Below are positions 1 to 7,073 of a stretch of DNA of 21,637 nucleotides, piece by piece. Location: assembly GCA_900554705.1 (NCBI GenBank), contig USIH01000020.1, positions 1 to 21,637 of the forward strand. Direction: 5' to 3'. Positions within the stretch are counted from its first letter, which is position 1. Every line of letters starts with the position of its first letter. This DNA is from an uncultured Eubacteriales bacterium. GTDB taxonomy: Bacteria > Bacillota > Clostridia > Oscillospirales > Oscillospiraceae. The notes below the pieces were generated by a model, which was given only the letters and a program-made list of their open reading frames with translations, was not told the DNA's origin and did no database searches. The position numbers were made by a program, and so were the translations under genes.

Positions 1-830
1 GCCGGCATGACGCCATCGAGGGCGAGGAGCATCTGGACAAGGTCATCAACATCGACCAGAGCCCCATCGGCCGCACGCCCCGCTCCAATCCGGCGACGTA
101 TACCGGCCTGTTTGACGATATCCGCAGCCTTTTCGCCTCCACGCAGGACGCAAAGCTGCGCGGCTACAACGCCGGGCGTTTCTCGTTCAACATTCGCGGC
201 GGCCGCTGCGAGGCCTGCTCCGGCGACGGCCTGCTGAAGATCGAGATGAACTTCCTGCCGGATGTCTACGTCCCCTGCGAGGTCTGCCACGGCAAGCGCT
301 ACAACCGCGAGACGCTCGAAGTGACCTACCGCGGCAAGTCTATCTCCGACGTGCTGGAGATGACGGCGGACGAGGCGCTGACGTTTTTTGAGAATCAACC
401 GCGCCTGCGCGCCAAGGTGGCGACGCTGGTACGCGTCGGCCTCGGCTATCTCAAGCTGGGGCAAAACTCGACGACCCTTTCCGGCGGCGAGGCGCAGCGG
501 GTCAAGCTGGCCACGGAGCTGAGCCGTCCCGCCACCGGTCGGACGCTCTATCTGCTCGACGAGCCGACCACGGGTCTGCACAGCTATGATGTGCAGATGC
601 TTTTGGACGTGCTCAACGCGCTGGTAGACGCAGGCAACACGGTGCTCGTCATCGAGCACAATCTGGATGTGATCAAATCGGCCGACTGGCTGATCGACCT
701 CGGCCCCGAGGGCGGCGACGGCGGCGGTCAGATCGTCGCAACGGGAGCGCCCGAGGACGTCGCCGCGTGCGACGCCTCCTACACGGGAAAATACCTGCGT
801 CCCATGCTGGGGAGGGCGCGCCATGGCTGA
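1..830 (+). CDS. uvrA: Excinuclease ABC subunit A, C-terminal part (5' end outside window)
   Basis: This is the C-terminal 275 or so residues of UvrA, the DNA damage-recognition ATPase of nucleotide excision repair. The reading frame is open from position 3, upstream of the first in-frame ATG, so the gene enters from the left. Visible elements in order are the CEAC and CEVC pairs of the second zinc module (about positions 207-293), the ABC signature [12 protein letters not shown] (about 477-512), the Walker [13 protein letters not shown] (about 546-581) and the switch histidine in VLVIEH (about 642-659). UvrA is normally about 940 residues, so roughly 30 percent is present. The stop lies inside the start of radC (8-nt overlap), which suggests the two are cotranscribed. 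Identification is secure; only the truncation by the window edge limits it. Confidence 0.97.
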   Translation, partial: RHDAIEGEEHLDKVINIDQSPIGRTPRSNPATYTGLFDDIRSLFASTQDAKLRGYNAGRFSFNIRGGRCEACSGDGLLKIEMNFLPDVYVPCEVCHGKRYNRETLEVTYRGKSISDVLEMTADEALTFFENQPRLRAKVATLVRVGLGYLKLGQNSTTLSGGEAQRVKLATELSRPATGRTLYLLDEPTTGLHSYDVQMLLDVLNALVDAGNTVLVIEHNLDVIKSADWLIDLGPEGGDGGGQIVATGAPEDVAACDASYTGKYLRPMLGRARHG

Positions 831-1473
831 CCTGATAAAGCGCTTTCAGGATCCGGACAACCTGACGGATGAGGAGCTGCTGACGCTCCTGCTGCGCTAC
901 GGTCAGTCCGATCCGGCGGCGACGGCAAAGCGTCTGCTTGATCGGTTTCACACGATCGCAAACCTGATGGAGGTGGACGCCGACGACCTGCGCACGGTCG
1001 AGGGGCTGACGGAAACGAGCGTGCTCCTGCTGCAACTGGTGCCGGAGCTGCACCGCCGCTATTTCATCTCGCGCAATCGCGGCCGCACAACGCTGCACAA
1101 CACCAGCGACTACGCCGCCTACATGATGCCCTGCTTCTACGGCGTGCGCAACGAACAGGTGCACGCGCTGCTGCTCGACGCGAATGCCATCGTGCTCGAG
1201 TGCGTCTGTCTTGGCGAGGGAAGCGTCAACTCCGCCAATGTGCCGGTGCGCAATCTGGTGCACGAGGTGCTGATCTCCAACGCCACGGGCGTTGTGCTGG
1301 CACACAACCACCCTTCCGGTCTCTTCGTGCCGTCGAAGGAGGACGTGGAGCTGACCATGCGTCTGCGGGAATGCCTGAATATGATGGATGTGCTGCTGAT
1401 CGACCACCTGATCATCGTGCAGGACGACTACCTTTCCATGCGCGAGAGCGGCTACTTTAAGAATTTCTACTGA
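823..1473 (+). CDS. radC: RadC family JAB/MPN-domain protein
   Basis: A 216-residue RadC-family protein. Residues 1-80 or so resemble the helical N-terminal UPF0758 region with helix-hairpin-helix character. Residues 90-215 form the JAB (MPN+) domain with the metal-site motif HNHPSG at 161-166 and the downstream Asp in PSKED (D174). RadC proteins are named as DNA repair proteins, but their biochemical role is unsettled; the JAMM-type motif suggests a zinc-dependent hydrolase. The ATG overlaps the uvrA stop by 8 nt, so translational coupling is likely and the pairing with uvrA fits a repair context. The stop is followed within 20 bases by the ribosome site of psd. Confidence 0.95.
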   Translation: MADLIKRFQDPDNLTDEELLTLLLRYGQSDPAATAKRLLDRFHTIANLMEVDADDLRTVEGLTETSVLLLQLVPELHRRYFISRNRGRTTLHNTSDYAAYMMPCFYGVRNEQVHALLLDANAIVLECVCLGEGSVNSANVPVRNLVHEVLISNATGVVLAHNHPSGLFVPSKEDVELTMRLRECLNMMDVLLIDHLIIVQDDYLSMRESGYFKNFY

Positions 1474-1491
1474 TACAAGGAGGAGACGGCC

Positions 1492-2343
1492 ATGCGCGTC
1501 TGGGATCGGAAAAAGCTGACGGAGCTGCCCGAGGTGGGCGGCGGCGCGATCGCCTTTGCCTACGGCACGGCGGTGGGGCGCTTTCTGACCAAGACGATCC
1601 TCTGCCGCCGCTGGGTGTCGCAGCTCTATGGCGCGTGGCAGCGCTCTTCCCTCTCGCGCGGCAAGGTGCGGCGCTTTATCCGAGCCTACGGCATCGACGT
1701 CTCGGACTGCACGCAGCAGGAATTTGCAAACTTCAACGCCTTCTTTACCCGCAAGAGGAAAGATTATGTAAACCAAACGGCAGAGGACGAGCTGCCCGCG
1801 ATCGCCGACTCGAAGCTGCTGGCGCTCGACGTGGACGAGCGCAGCCGCTTCTATGTTAAGGGCGTGCCCTACACGATGGCAGAGCTGCTGGAGGACGAGG
1901 CGCTGGCGTGGACGTTCTCCCGCTGCCTGATCTTCCGGCTGTCGCCGGAGGACTACCACCGCTATGTCTATCCCGACGAAGGGCGGCAGGAGCAGGCGGT
2001 ACATATCGCGGGCGTGCTGCACTCGGTCAACCCGATCGGCGCGTCCATGGGCGTCTACCGGCGCAACACGCGGCGCTGGACGCTGCTGCACACGGCGCAT
2101 TTCGGCACGGTCGTGCAGATGGAGGTCGGCGCGCTGCTGGTCGGCCGCATCGAAAACCACTGCGAAGCGCCGAAGTCCTTTGAGAAGCTGGAGGAGAAGG
2201 GCTTTTTCTCCTACGGCGGGTCAACGGTGATCCTGCTGATGCAGAAGGACGCCGTGCGCATCGACGAGGACATTCTGCGCTACAGCGCGCAGGGCATTGA
2301 AACGCGGGTCAAATTGGGAGAAAGGATCGGAAAAAGACCGTGA
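1492..2343 (+). CDS. psd: Phosphatidylserine decarboxylase
   Basis: A 283-residue proenzyme that would convert phosphatidylserine to phosphatidylethanolamine at the membrane. The family self-cleaves at a GST motif to form a pyruvoyl cofactor; here the motif is YGGST with the cleavage serine at S244. Other family landmarks are NAFFTRK (82-88), IADSKLLA with the probable triad Asp D106, SPEDYHR (151-157), LHSVNPIG (177-184) and the C-terminal LGERIG. An AAGGAGG ribosome site lies 8 bases before the ATG. The stop overlaps the next start in GTGA. One oddity is that the second His of the family motif DYHRxH is Val (V159), discussed in the findings. The family call is secure. Confidence 0.93.
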   Translation: MRVWDRKKLTELPEVGGGAIAFAYGTAVGRFLTKTILCRRWVSQLYGAWQRSSLSRGKVRRFIRAYGIDVSDCTQQEFANFNAFFTRKRKDYVNQTAEDELPAIADSKLLALDVDERSRFYVKGVPYTMAELLEDEALAWTFSRCLIFRLSPEDYHRYVYPDEGRQEQAVHIAGVLHSVNPIGASMGVYRRNTRRWTLLHTAHFGTVVQMEVGALLVGRIENHCEAPKSFEKLEEKGFFSYGGSTVILLMQKDAVRIDEDILRYSAQGIETRVKLGERIGKRP

Positions 2344-2600
2344 GCTATCGTTATTTTCAAAACCGGACGTGCGAATACTTCCCCTGCCATGCAAATGCCG
2401 ATCCGGAGAACTTTAACTGTCTGTTCTGCTTCTGCCCGCTCTACGCGCTCGGCGCGCACTGCGGCGGCGGCTTTACTTACACGGCGCAGGGCATAAAGGA
2501 CTGCTCGGCCTGTCTTTTCCCGCACCGGCAGGAGAATTACGACGCGATCTGCGCGCGATTTTCCGAGCTGAGCGACCTTGCGGAAAAAAATCGAAAATAG
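2340..2600 (+). CDS. Cysteine-rich small-domain protein (PF04071-like)
   Basis: An 86-residue protein with nine cysteines (C11, C16, C27, C30, C32, C41, C55, C58, C71) and aromatic-rich spacing. It resembles the small cysteine-rich domain family PF04071, which is thought to bind metal but has no defined function. It begins at a GTG codon whose last bases form the psd stop (GTGA), so it is probably translated by coupling with psd. It is the last gene of the uvrA-radC-psd run. The next promoter begins immediately after its TAG stop. The link to phospholipid synthesis is only positional. Confidence 0.85.
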   Translation: MSYRYFQNRTCEYFPCHANADPENFNCLFCFCPLYALGAHCGGGFTYTAQGIKDCSACLFPHRQENYDAICARFSELSDLAEKNRK

Positions 2601-2603
2601 TGC

Positions 2604-2631
2604 TTGCAATTTGGAAAAAAATCGCTACAAT
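2604..2631 (+). promoter_or_regulatory. SigA-type promoter for folT-folC
   Basis: A -35 TTGCAA (2604-2609) is separated by 16 bp from a -10 TACAAT (2626-2631). It lies in an AT-rich patch between the upstream stop and the riboswitch. Transcription should begin near 2638, just before the first paired strand of the riboswitch. Confidence 0.75.
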
Positions 2632-2644
2632 AATATCGAACCAA

Positions 2645-2782
2645 GCGATGCTGTAGGGAGTAGGAACAGTGCGTTAAGTACCGATCGGATGGGAGGTTGC
2701 CGTCGGGCGAAGGCGTTTTGCGACGCCGCGATACTGTTACCGCAACCGCCTGAGCAGGGTATCTCTGTGCCCTGAGCATCGC
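2645..2782 (+). ncRNA. Tetrahydrofolate (THF) riboswitch aptamer upstream of folT
   Basis: The leader contains conserved blocks of the folT-type THF riboswitch: GGAGTAGG (2657-2664), GCGTTAAGT (2671-2679), GATGGGA (2688-2694) and CGCAACCGCC (2741-2750). ACAGT (2666-2670) pairs with ACTGT (2733-2737), enclosing the core. An extra outer stem pairs 2645-2652 with 2775-2782 (8 bp) and 2655-2658 with 2770-2773 (4 bp). A small CAGGG/CCCTG hairpin (2755-2759 with 2770-2774) is an alternative to the inner part of that stem. The next gene encodes the folate transporter S component, exactly the usual target. The class call rests on remembered consensus, not on a covariance search. Confidence 0.9.
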
Positions 2783-2792
2783 CATATTTTAA

Positions 2793-2821
2793 CCTCCTCC
2801 AAAAGTAAGGAGGATTTTTTT
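2793..2821 (+). promoter_or_regulatory. Riboswitch expression platform: hairpin masking the folT ribosome site, followed by T-run
   Basis: CCTCCT (2793-2798) pairs with AGGAGG (2808-2813), which is itself the folT ribosome-binding site, and seven T residues (2815-2821) follow directly before the ATG. The hairpin could therefore block translation, terminate transcription, or both. The strand CCTCCTCC (2793-2800) can alternatively pair with GGAGTAGG (2657-2664) of the aptamer with one mismatch, giving a plausible ON state when no ligand is bound. Confidence 0.75.
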
Positions 2822-3400
2822 ATGTCCAAAACCAAGTTCCCCATCCGCCGCATCGCCATTGACGCGGTGCTCATCGCCATGTACTTCGGGCTGTCCATGC
2901 TCTCGGTGCAGATCGGCGGGATCAAGCTCACCTTCGCCTCGCTGCCGACGCTCATTTGCGCCATGCTGTTCGGGCCGGTCGACGGTTTCCTCGTCGGCTT
3001 CCTCGGCGCGCTTCTGGAGCAGATGCTCTCCTTCGGCTTCACGCAGACGACCCTGCTGTGGGTTCTGCCGCCCGCGATCCGCGGTCTGTTCGTCGGACTT
3101 TGCGCGCTGCTGCTGCGCAAGCATATGTCCGTCGAGGCGATCACCGCGAACAAGCGCCCGTATGTCTACTTCATCGTGACGCTCCTGTCCGGTGTGCTGG
3201 TCTCCACGCTCAATACGCTGGTGTACTACGTGGACGCGAAGATTTTTGGCTACTATGAGTACCACCTGATCTTCGGCGTGTTCTGGATCCGCATCGCCTC
3301 GGGGCTGCTCTCGACGCTGCTGATGGCGACGGTCGCGCTGCCGGTCATCGCGGCACTGCGGCAGGCAAATTTTGTTTCAGGTAAGAAGGCAAGAGCATGA
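2822..3400 (+). CDS. folT: ECF transporter S component, folate family
   Basis: A 192-residue, very hydrophobic protein with about six membrane segments. It matches the folate-specific substrate-binding (S) subunit of energy-coupling-factor importers. Supporting features are the basic N-terminus (KFPIRRIAIDAVLIAMY), the segment GGIKLTFASLPTLICAMLFG typical of S components, and the GPVDGFLVGFLGALLEQ loop. It would bind folate at the membrane and use ECF A and T subunits encoded elsewhere; none are in this window. The ATG lies 8 bases after AGGAGG. The upstream THF riboswitch and the ATGA overlap with folC strongly support folate as substrate. Confidence 0.92.
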   Translation: MSKTKFPIRRIAIDAVLIAMYFGLSMLSVQIGGIKLTFASLPTLICAMLFGPVDGFLVGFLGALLEQMLSFGFTQTTLLWVLPPAIRGLFVGLCALLLRKHMSVEAITANKRPYVYFIVTLLSGVLVSTLNTLVYYVDAKIFGYYEYHLIFGVFWIRIASGLLSTLLMATVALPVIAALRQANFVSGKKARA

Positions 3401-4665
3401 ACGTACAGGAAGCGCTGACCTATATCCATTCCGTCAGCTGGAAAGGCTCCGTTCCCGGGCTTTCGCGCACGCAGGAGCTGCTGCACCGCCTCGGCGACCC
3501 GCAGAACAAGCTGAAATTCATCCACATCGCCGGAACCAACGGCAAAGGCTCCACGGCCGCGATGCTCGCCTCCGTCCTTCAGGCGGCGGGCTACCGCACG
3601 GGGCTTTACACCTCGCCCTACATCACCTGCTTCAACGAGCGGATGCAGGTCGACGGCCGGATGATCGACGACGACGAGCTGGCGCAGATCACGCAGGAGC
3701 TGCGCCCCCACGCGGAGGCGATGGAGGATCATCCCACCGAGTTTGAGCTGGTCACGGCGATCGCAATGGTCTATTTTGCACGCCACGCCTGCGACATCGT
3801 CGTTCTGGAGGTCGGTCTCGGCGGCGCGCTGGACTCGACCAACGTCATTTCACAGCCGGAGGTCGCCGTGATCTGCAACATCGGTCTGGATCACACCGAG
3901 GTGCTGGGCGACACGCTGGAGAAGATCGCACAGGCCAAGGCCGGCATCATCAAGGGCGGCGACGTCGTGATCTACCGCGGGCAGGCAAGCGTCGAGCAGG
4001 TCTTTGCCGACGCCTGCGCGCGCACCGGCGCGCGGCTCCACCGCGCCGACTTCGACGCGATCGTGCCCGTTTCCGCCGCGCTGGACGGTCAGGTCTTCGA
4101 CTACGGCGCGCGCAAGGCGCTGCTGCTGCCGCTGCTGGGCGCGCATCAGCTTAAAAATGCCGCCGTTGTGCTCACGACGGTCGACGTGCTCATCGCACGC
4201 GGCTGGCACATCTCCGAGCAGGCGCTGCGCGAAGGGCTGCGCACCGTTCGCTGGCCCGGCCGCTTCGAGCTGCTGCGGCGCGAGCCGATCTTCATCGTTG
4301 ACGGCGGGCACAATCCGCAGTGCATGGCGTCGCTGGCCGAAAACCTCAAGACCTACCTTGCAGGACAGCCGATCACCGCGCTGACGGGTGTGATGGCGGA
4401 CAAGGATTATTCGGATATGTACCGGATCGTCGCGCCCTATATCAGCCGCTACGTCACCGTGACGCCCGATAACCCCCGCGCGCTGCGCGCCGAGGCGCTG
4501 GCCGAGACGCTCCGCGTCTACGGCAAGCCCGTGACCGCCTGCCCGACGGTGGCCGAGGGCGTCGCCGAAGCGCTGCGGCAGACCGGCAGCGGCGAAGCCG
4601 TGGTCGCCTTCGGCAGCCTCTACATGGTCGGCGACATCCGCGCCGCCGTCCTTACGGAGAATTGA
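3397..4665 (+). CDS. folC: Folylpolyglutamate synthase / dihydrofolate synthase
   Basis: A 422-residue Mur-ligase-like enzyme that adds glutamate to folates, and possibly to dihydropteroate, using ATP in the cytoplasm. The ATP-binding loop GTNGKGST is at residues 46-53, followed by LYTSPYITCFNERM. The central ligase region contains EVGLGGALDSTNVI and NIGLDHTEVLG, and the C-terminal domain contains VDGGHNPQ. Length matches the family. It overlaps folT by ATGA and is followed by a strong terminator, so folT-folC is a closed two-gene operon. Polyglutamylation traps imported folate, which makes functional sense next to a folate importer under a THF riboswitch. Whether it also has dihydrofolate synthase activity cannot be read from sequence alone. 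Confidence 0.95.
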   Translation: MNVQEALTYIHSVSWKGSVPGLSRTQELLHRLGDPQNKLKFIHIAGTNGKGSTAAMLASVLQAAGYRTGLYTSPYITCFNERMQVDGRMIDDDELAQITQELRPHAEAMEDHPTEFELVTAIAMVYFARHACDIVVLEVGLGGALDSTNVISQPEVAVICNIGLDHTEVLGDTLEKIAQAKAGIIKGGDVVIYRGQASVEQVFADACARTGARLHRADFDAIVPVSAALDGQVFDYGARKALLLPLLGAHQLKNAAVVLTTVDVLIARGWHISEQALREGLRTVRWPGRFELLRREPIFIVDGGHNPQCMASLAENLKTYLAGQPITALTGVMADKDYSDMYRIVAPYISRYVTVTPDNPRALRAEALAETLRVYGKPVTACPTVAEGVAEALRQTGSGEAVVAFGSLYMVGDIRAAVLTEN

Positions 4666-4667
4666 CA

Positions 4668-4697
4668 AGCAGAGGGGAATTTCCCCTCTGCTTTTTT
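4668..4697 (+). terminator. Intrinsic terminator after folC
   Basis: An 11-bp perfect stem (4668-4678 with 4682-4692) with a 3-nt loop is followed by a T-run at 4692-4697. It begins 2 bases after the folC stop. Confidence 0.92.
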
Positions 4698-4710
4698 CAG
4701 CGCAGTAAAA

Positions 4711-4748
4711 GAAAAGCCGGCGGGCGGTTCGCGAAGAACCGCCCGCCG
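4711..4748 (-). terminator. Intrinsic terminator of the DUF1538/PII-like operon
   Basis: A 13-bp perfect GC-rich stem (4718-4730 with 4736-4748, 5-nt loop) lies just past the stop of the minus-strand PII-like gene. On the minus strand it is followed by a T-rich tail (complement of 4703-4715). It is convergent with the folC terminator. Confidence 0.88.
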
Positions 4749-4752
4749 ACTT

Positions 4753-5403
4753 TTACTGTGTAAGGAGGCCGAAACCGGCGACCTCCGAAATGGGCAGGGA
4801 AAAGACGATCGCACCGGCCTGCGTGCCGGGGCCTGCCTTTTGCAGGATCGAGCGCATGATCTCCGCCTTCTGCGCTGCCGTGGAGACGATGAGCACAAGC
4901 TCCTTCTCCTCGGCAAGAGAGATGCGGTAAAACTTCTGCGCATCCCTGCTGCCCGTGCCCTTGCCATGCAGCACCGTGCCGCCGCGCGCGCCGGACGCAC
5001 GCGCCGCGTTCATGACCGTATCGGTGTGCCCCTCGCTGCAAATGGCAACGATCAGCTCATAGTCATAGCGGACGCTCGGCCGCTTGCCGTCCTCTTCCAA
5101 AAATGCCACGGTATTCCCTCCTCCTACGCTCTTGACCGGCACGGCGACGACTAAGCCGTGTCCCGGCACGCCGATGTGCAGATGCTGTTTCTCTGCGGCG
5201 ATGAGCGCCGCCGTTTTTTCTTCGTTGGCAAGCGACACGACGATGCGTCGCTCCGTCGAGTCGATGCCCAGCAGCTCCAGCATACTTTTGACCGCCGTAC
5301 CGCGCCCGTGCAGCGTTACGCTTAGTGGCAGCGCCAACTGATGCAAAAGCTCTGTCAGATCGTCCAGCCGCTCGGGCTTGATGATGGATAGGATATAATT
5401 CAT
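4753..5403 (-). CDS. Tandem PII-like signalling protein
   Basis: A 216-residue protein made of two PII-like repeats, residues 1-97 and about 113-211. Each repeat starts with a strand-helix unit (MNYILSIIKPERLDDL; YDYELIVAICSEG), has a short LHG(R/K)GT motif (31-36 and 145-150), and ends in a similar strand (GLVVAVPVKSV; GAIVFSLPISEV). Classic PII proteins are single-domain, about 112 residues, with a long T-loop carrying a modified Tyr; that loop is short or missing here. The start ATG overlaps the DUF1538 stop by ATGA, so the two are coupled, recalling the GlnK-AmtB gene pair. A longer in-frame reading upstream is a shadow of DUF1538 and is not the start. The fold call is good; the ligand and target are unknown. 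Confidence 0.75.
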   Translation of the reverse strand: MNYILSIIKPERLDDLTELLHQLALPLSVTLHGRGTAVKSMLELLGIDSTERRIVVSLANEEKTAALIAAEKQHLHIGVPGHGLVVAVPVKSVGGGNTVAFLEEDGKRPSVRYDYELIVAICSEGHTDTVMNAARASGARGGTVLHGKGTGSRDAQKFYRISLAEEKELVLIVSTAAQKAEIMRSILQKAGPGTQAGAIVFSLPISEVAGFGLLTQ

Positions 5404-6923
5404 AGTTCCTCCCAAAGCTCTACGATGTCGAAGTCGCCGTAGGCGACCGGCTCTGCCTGCTTTGCGCGGTAGAACAGACCCAAGGCCTGAATGGACAGCA
5501 GCGGCAGCATGGCGACCATGGCGACCACGCCGAACGCGTCGCGCAGGACATTGCCGCCCAGCGCAAGGCTCGCGCCCATGAACAGCTGCAGCATAAAGGT
5601 CGCCGTCATCGGGCCGGAGGCAACACCGCCGGAGTCGAAGGCGATGGCCGTGTAAATGTCCGGCACGAAGAACGAGATCAGCAGCGCCAGCGCGTAGCCC
5701 GGCACGAGGAACCACAGGAGCGACAGCCCCGTGACCACGCGCAGCATGGAAAGCCCCATGGCAAGGGCGATCGCCACGGAAAGGCTCATCTTGATCGCCT
5801 TGGCGGGAATGGCGCCCGCGCTGACGCTCTCGATCTGCTTTTCCAGCACGCCCACGGCAGGCTCGGCCGAGATAATGAACCAACCCAGCACGGCGGCCAG
5901 CGGAATGAGGAAGGGACGCGTGGCAGGGGCGGACAGTACCGCGCCCAGCTCCGCGCCGAGCGGTGCAAAGCCCACGTTGACACCCGTCAGGAACAGCACC
6001 AGCCCCACGTAAGTATAGGCAATGCCGATGAGGATCTTTGCAAGGCTGCGGCGCGTCAGGCGCAGCAGCGCAAGCTGGAAGACAAGGAAGATGACGATCA
6101 CCGGCGCAAGCGCGACGGCGGTCTCCTTTAAGTACTCCGGCACGGCGTGCAGGAAGGCACTGCCGACGGCCGTGGTATCGGCATAGCGCGCGGCGGTCAG
6201 ATCCGCCACGTCGGCGCTGCCCTTGCAGAAGAAGCCGAGGAGCAGCACGGCAAGGATCGGCCCGACGGAGCACAGCGCCACAAGGCCGAAGCTGTCCGCC
6301 TCCGCCTGCCGGTCGCTTCGCACGTTCGAAACGCCGACGCCCATGGCAAGGATGAACGGAACGGTCATCGGGCCGGTCGTCACGCCGCCGGAGTCAAAGG
6401 CAATGCACAAAAAGTCCTGATCGGTAAAGGCGGCCAGCAGGAAGATCAGCCCGTAGCAGCCCAGCAGCAGATAGCGCAGGTTCGCACCCGTCAGGATGCG
6501 CAGCATACAAACCGACATGAACAGGCCGACGCCCGCGCCCACCGTCAGCAGCAGGACGGTGCTGTCGATGTGCGGCACGGTGCGCGCCAAAACCTGAAGA
6601 TCCGGCTCCGCCACGGTGATGGCAAAGCCCAGAAGGAAGCTCACGCCCAAAATGAGCGGCAGATTCTTCGTGCGCGTCAGCGCCGTGCCGATCTTGCTGC
6701 CGATGGGCGTCATGGACTGCTCCGCGCCCAGCGAAAACAGCCCCATGCCGACGATGAGCAGCAGCGCGCCGAGCAGGAACGACAGCAGCAGATCCGGCTG
6801 CATGGGCGTGACCAGCAGGCACAGGAGCGTGACGATAACGACGATGGGCAGGACGGAAACGGCTGCCTCGCGTATTTTTTCCAGAATTGCCGCGCGCGCG
6901 GCGGCCTGTCGGATCCGTTTGAT
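5400..6923 (-). CDS. DUF1538 family multipass membrane protein, likely AUC start
   Basis: A multipass membrane protein of the DUF1538 family with two internal repeats about 250 residues apart. Numbered from the proposed AUC start, AFDSGGVTTGPMT lies at 175-187 and AFDSGGVASGPMT at 428-440; AEPDLQVLA and AEPAVGVLE also repeat. This inverted- or tandem-repeat architecture with conserved DSGG loops is typical of secondary transporters or channels, but no substrate is established. The first ATG (6803) would remove 40 residues, including a membrane segment that family members have. The frame is open to an AUC at 6921-6923 placed 7 nt after a perfect AGGAGG, with no ATG, GTG or TTG in between. It overlaps the PII-like gene by ATGA, suggesting regulation by that protein. 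Confidence 0.85.
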   Translation of the reverse strand: MKRIRQAAARAAILEKIREAAVSVLPIVVIVTLLCLLVTPMQPDLLLSFLLGALLLIVGMGLFSLGAEQSMTPIGSKIGTALTRTKNLPLILGVSFLLGFAITVAEPDLQVLARTVPHIDSTVLLLTVGAGVGLFMSVCMLRILTGANLRYLLLGCYGLIFLLAAFTDQDFLCIAFDSGGVTTGPMTVPFILAMGVGVSNVRSDRQAEADSFGLVALCSVGPILAVLLLGFFCKGSADVADLTAARYADTTAVGSAFLHAVPEYLKETAVALAPVIVIFLVFQLALLRLTRRSLAKILIGIAYTYVGLVLFLTGVNVGFAPLGAELGAVLSAPATRPFLIPLAAVLGWFIISAEPAVGVLEKQIESVSAGAIPAKAIKMSLSVAIALAMGLSMLRVVTGLSLLWFLVPGYALALLISFFVPDIYTAIAFDSGGVASGPMTATFMLQLFMGASLALGGNVLRDAFGVVAMVAMLPLLSIQALGLFYRAKQAEPVAYGDFDIVELWEEL

Positions 6924-7039
6924 AGGCGCCCCTCCTCTTTCAAAAAATAAACCGGTTGGATTTTCTCACATTTTTCGGGAAAATGGGTGAATATTTTGAA
7001 AATTTTTCCAAAATGCGCACGCCTTTTCCAAAATTTTTG

Positions 7040-7065
7040 AAAAAAGCAGGGCAATATGCCCTGCT
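7040..7065 (-). terminator. Intrinsic terminator after the EEP-family gene
   Basis: A 9-bp stem (7045-7053 with 7057-7065) with a 3-nt loop, followed on the minus strand by a run of T (complement of 7040-7045). It lies 9 bases past the stop of the gene ending at 7074. Confidence 0.88.
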
Positions 7066-7073
7066 TTTATATC

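Noticed and set aside
673..2160. A 495-residue minus-strand reading frame opposite uvrA, radC and psd
   Set aside because: It is a shadow frame caused by high GC. Three recognisable plus-strand genes cover the same DNA, and the translation is His/Arg/Gln-rich with no family features.
4753..6273. A single 506-residue minus-strand reading frame joining unknown sequence to the PII-like protein
   Set aside because: The first 290 residues read through the DUF1538 gene in a wrong frame and are low-complexity, Arg/Ala-rich. The PII-like protein has its own ATG at 5403, coupled to the DUF1538 stop.
6147..6950. A 267-residue plus-strand reading frame opposite DUF1538
   Set aside because: Composition is typical of an antisense shadow (Gln/Arg/Ala/His-rich) and it crosses the well-supported DUF1538 gene.
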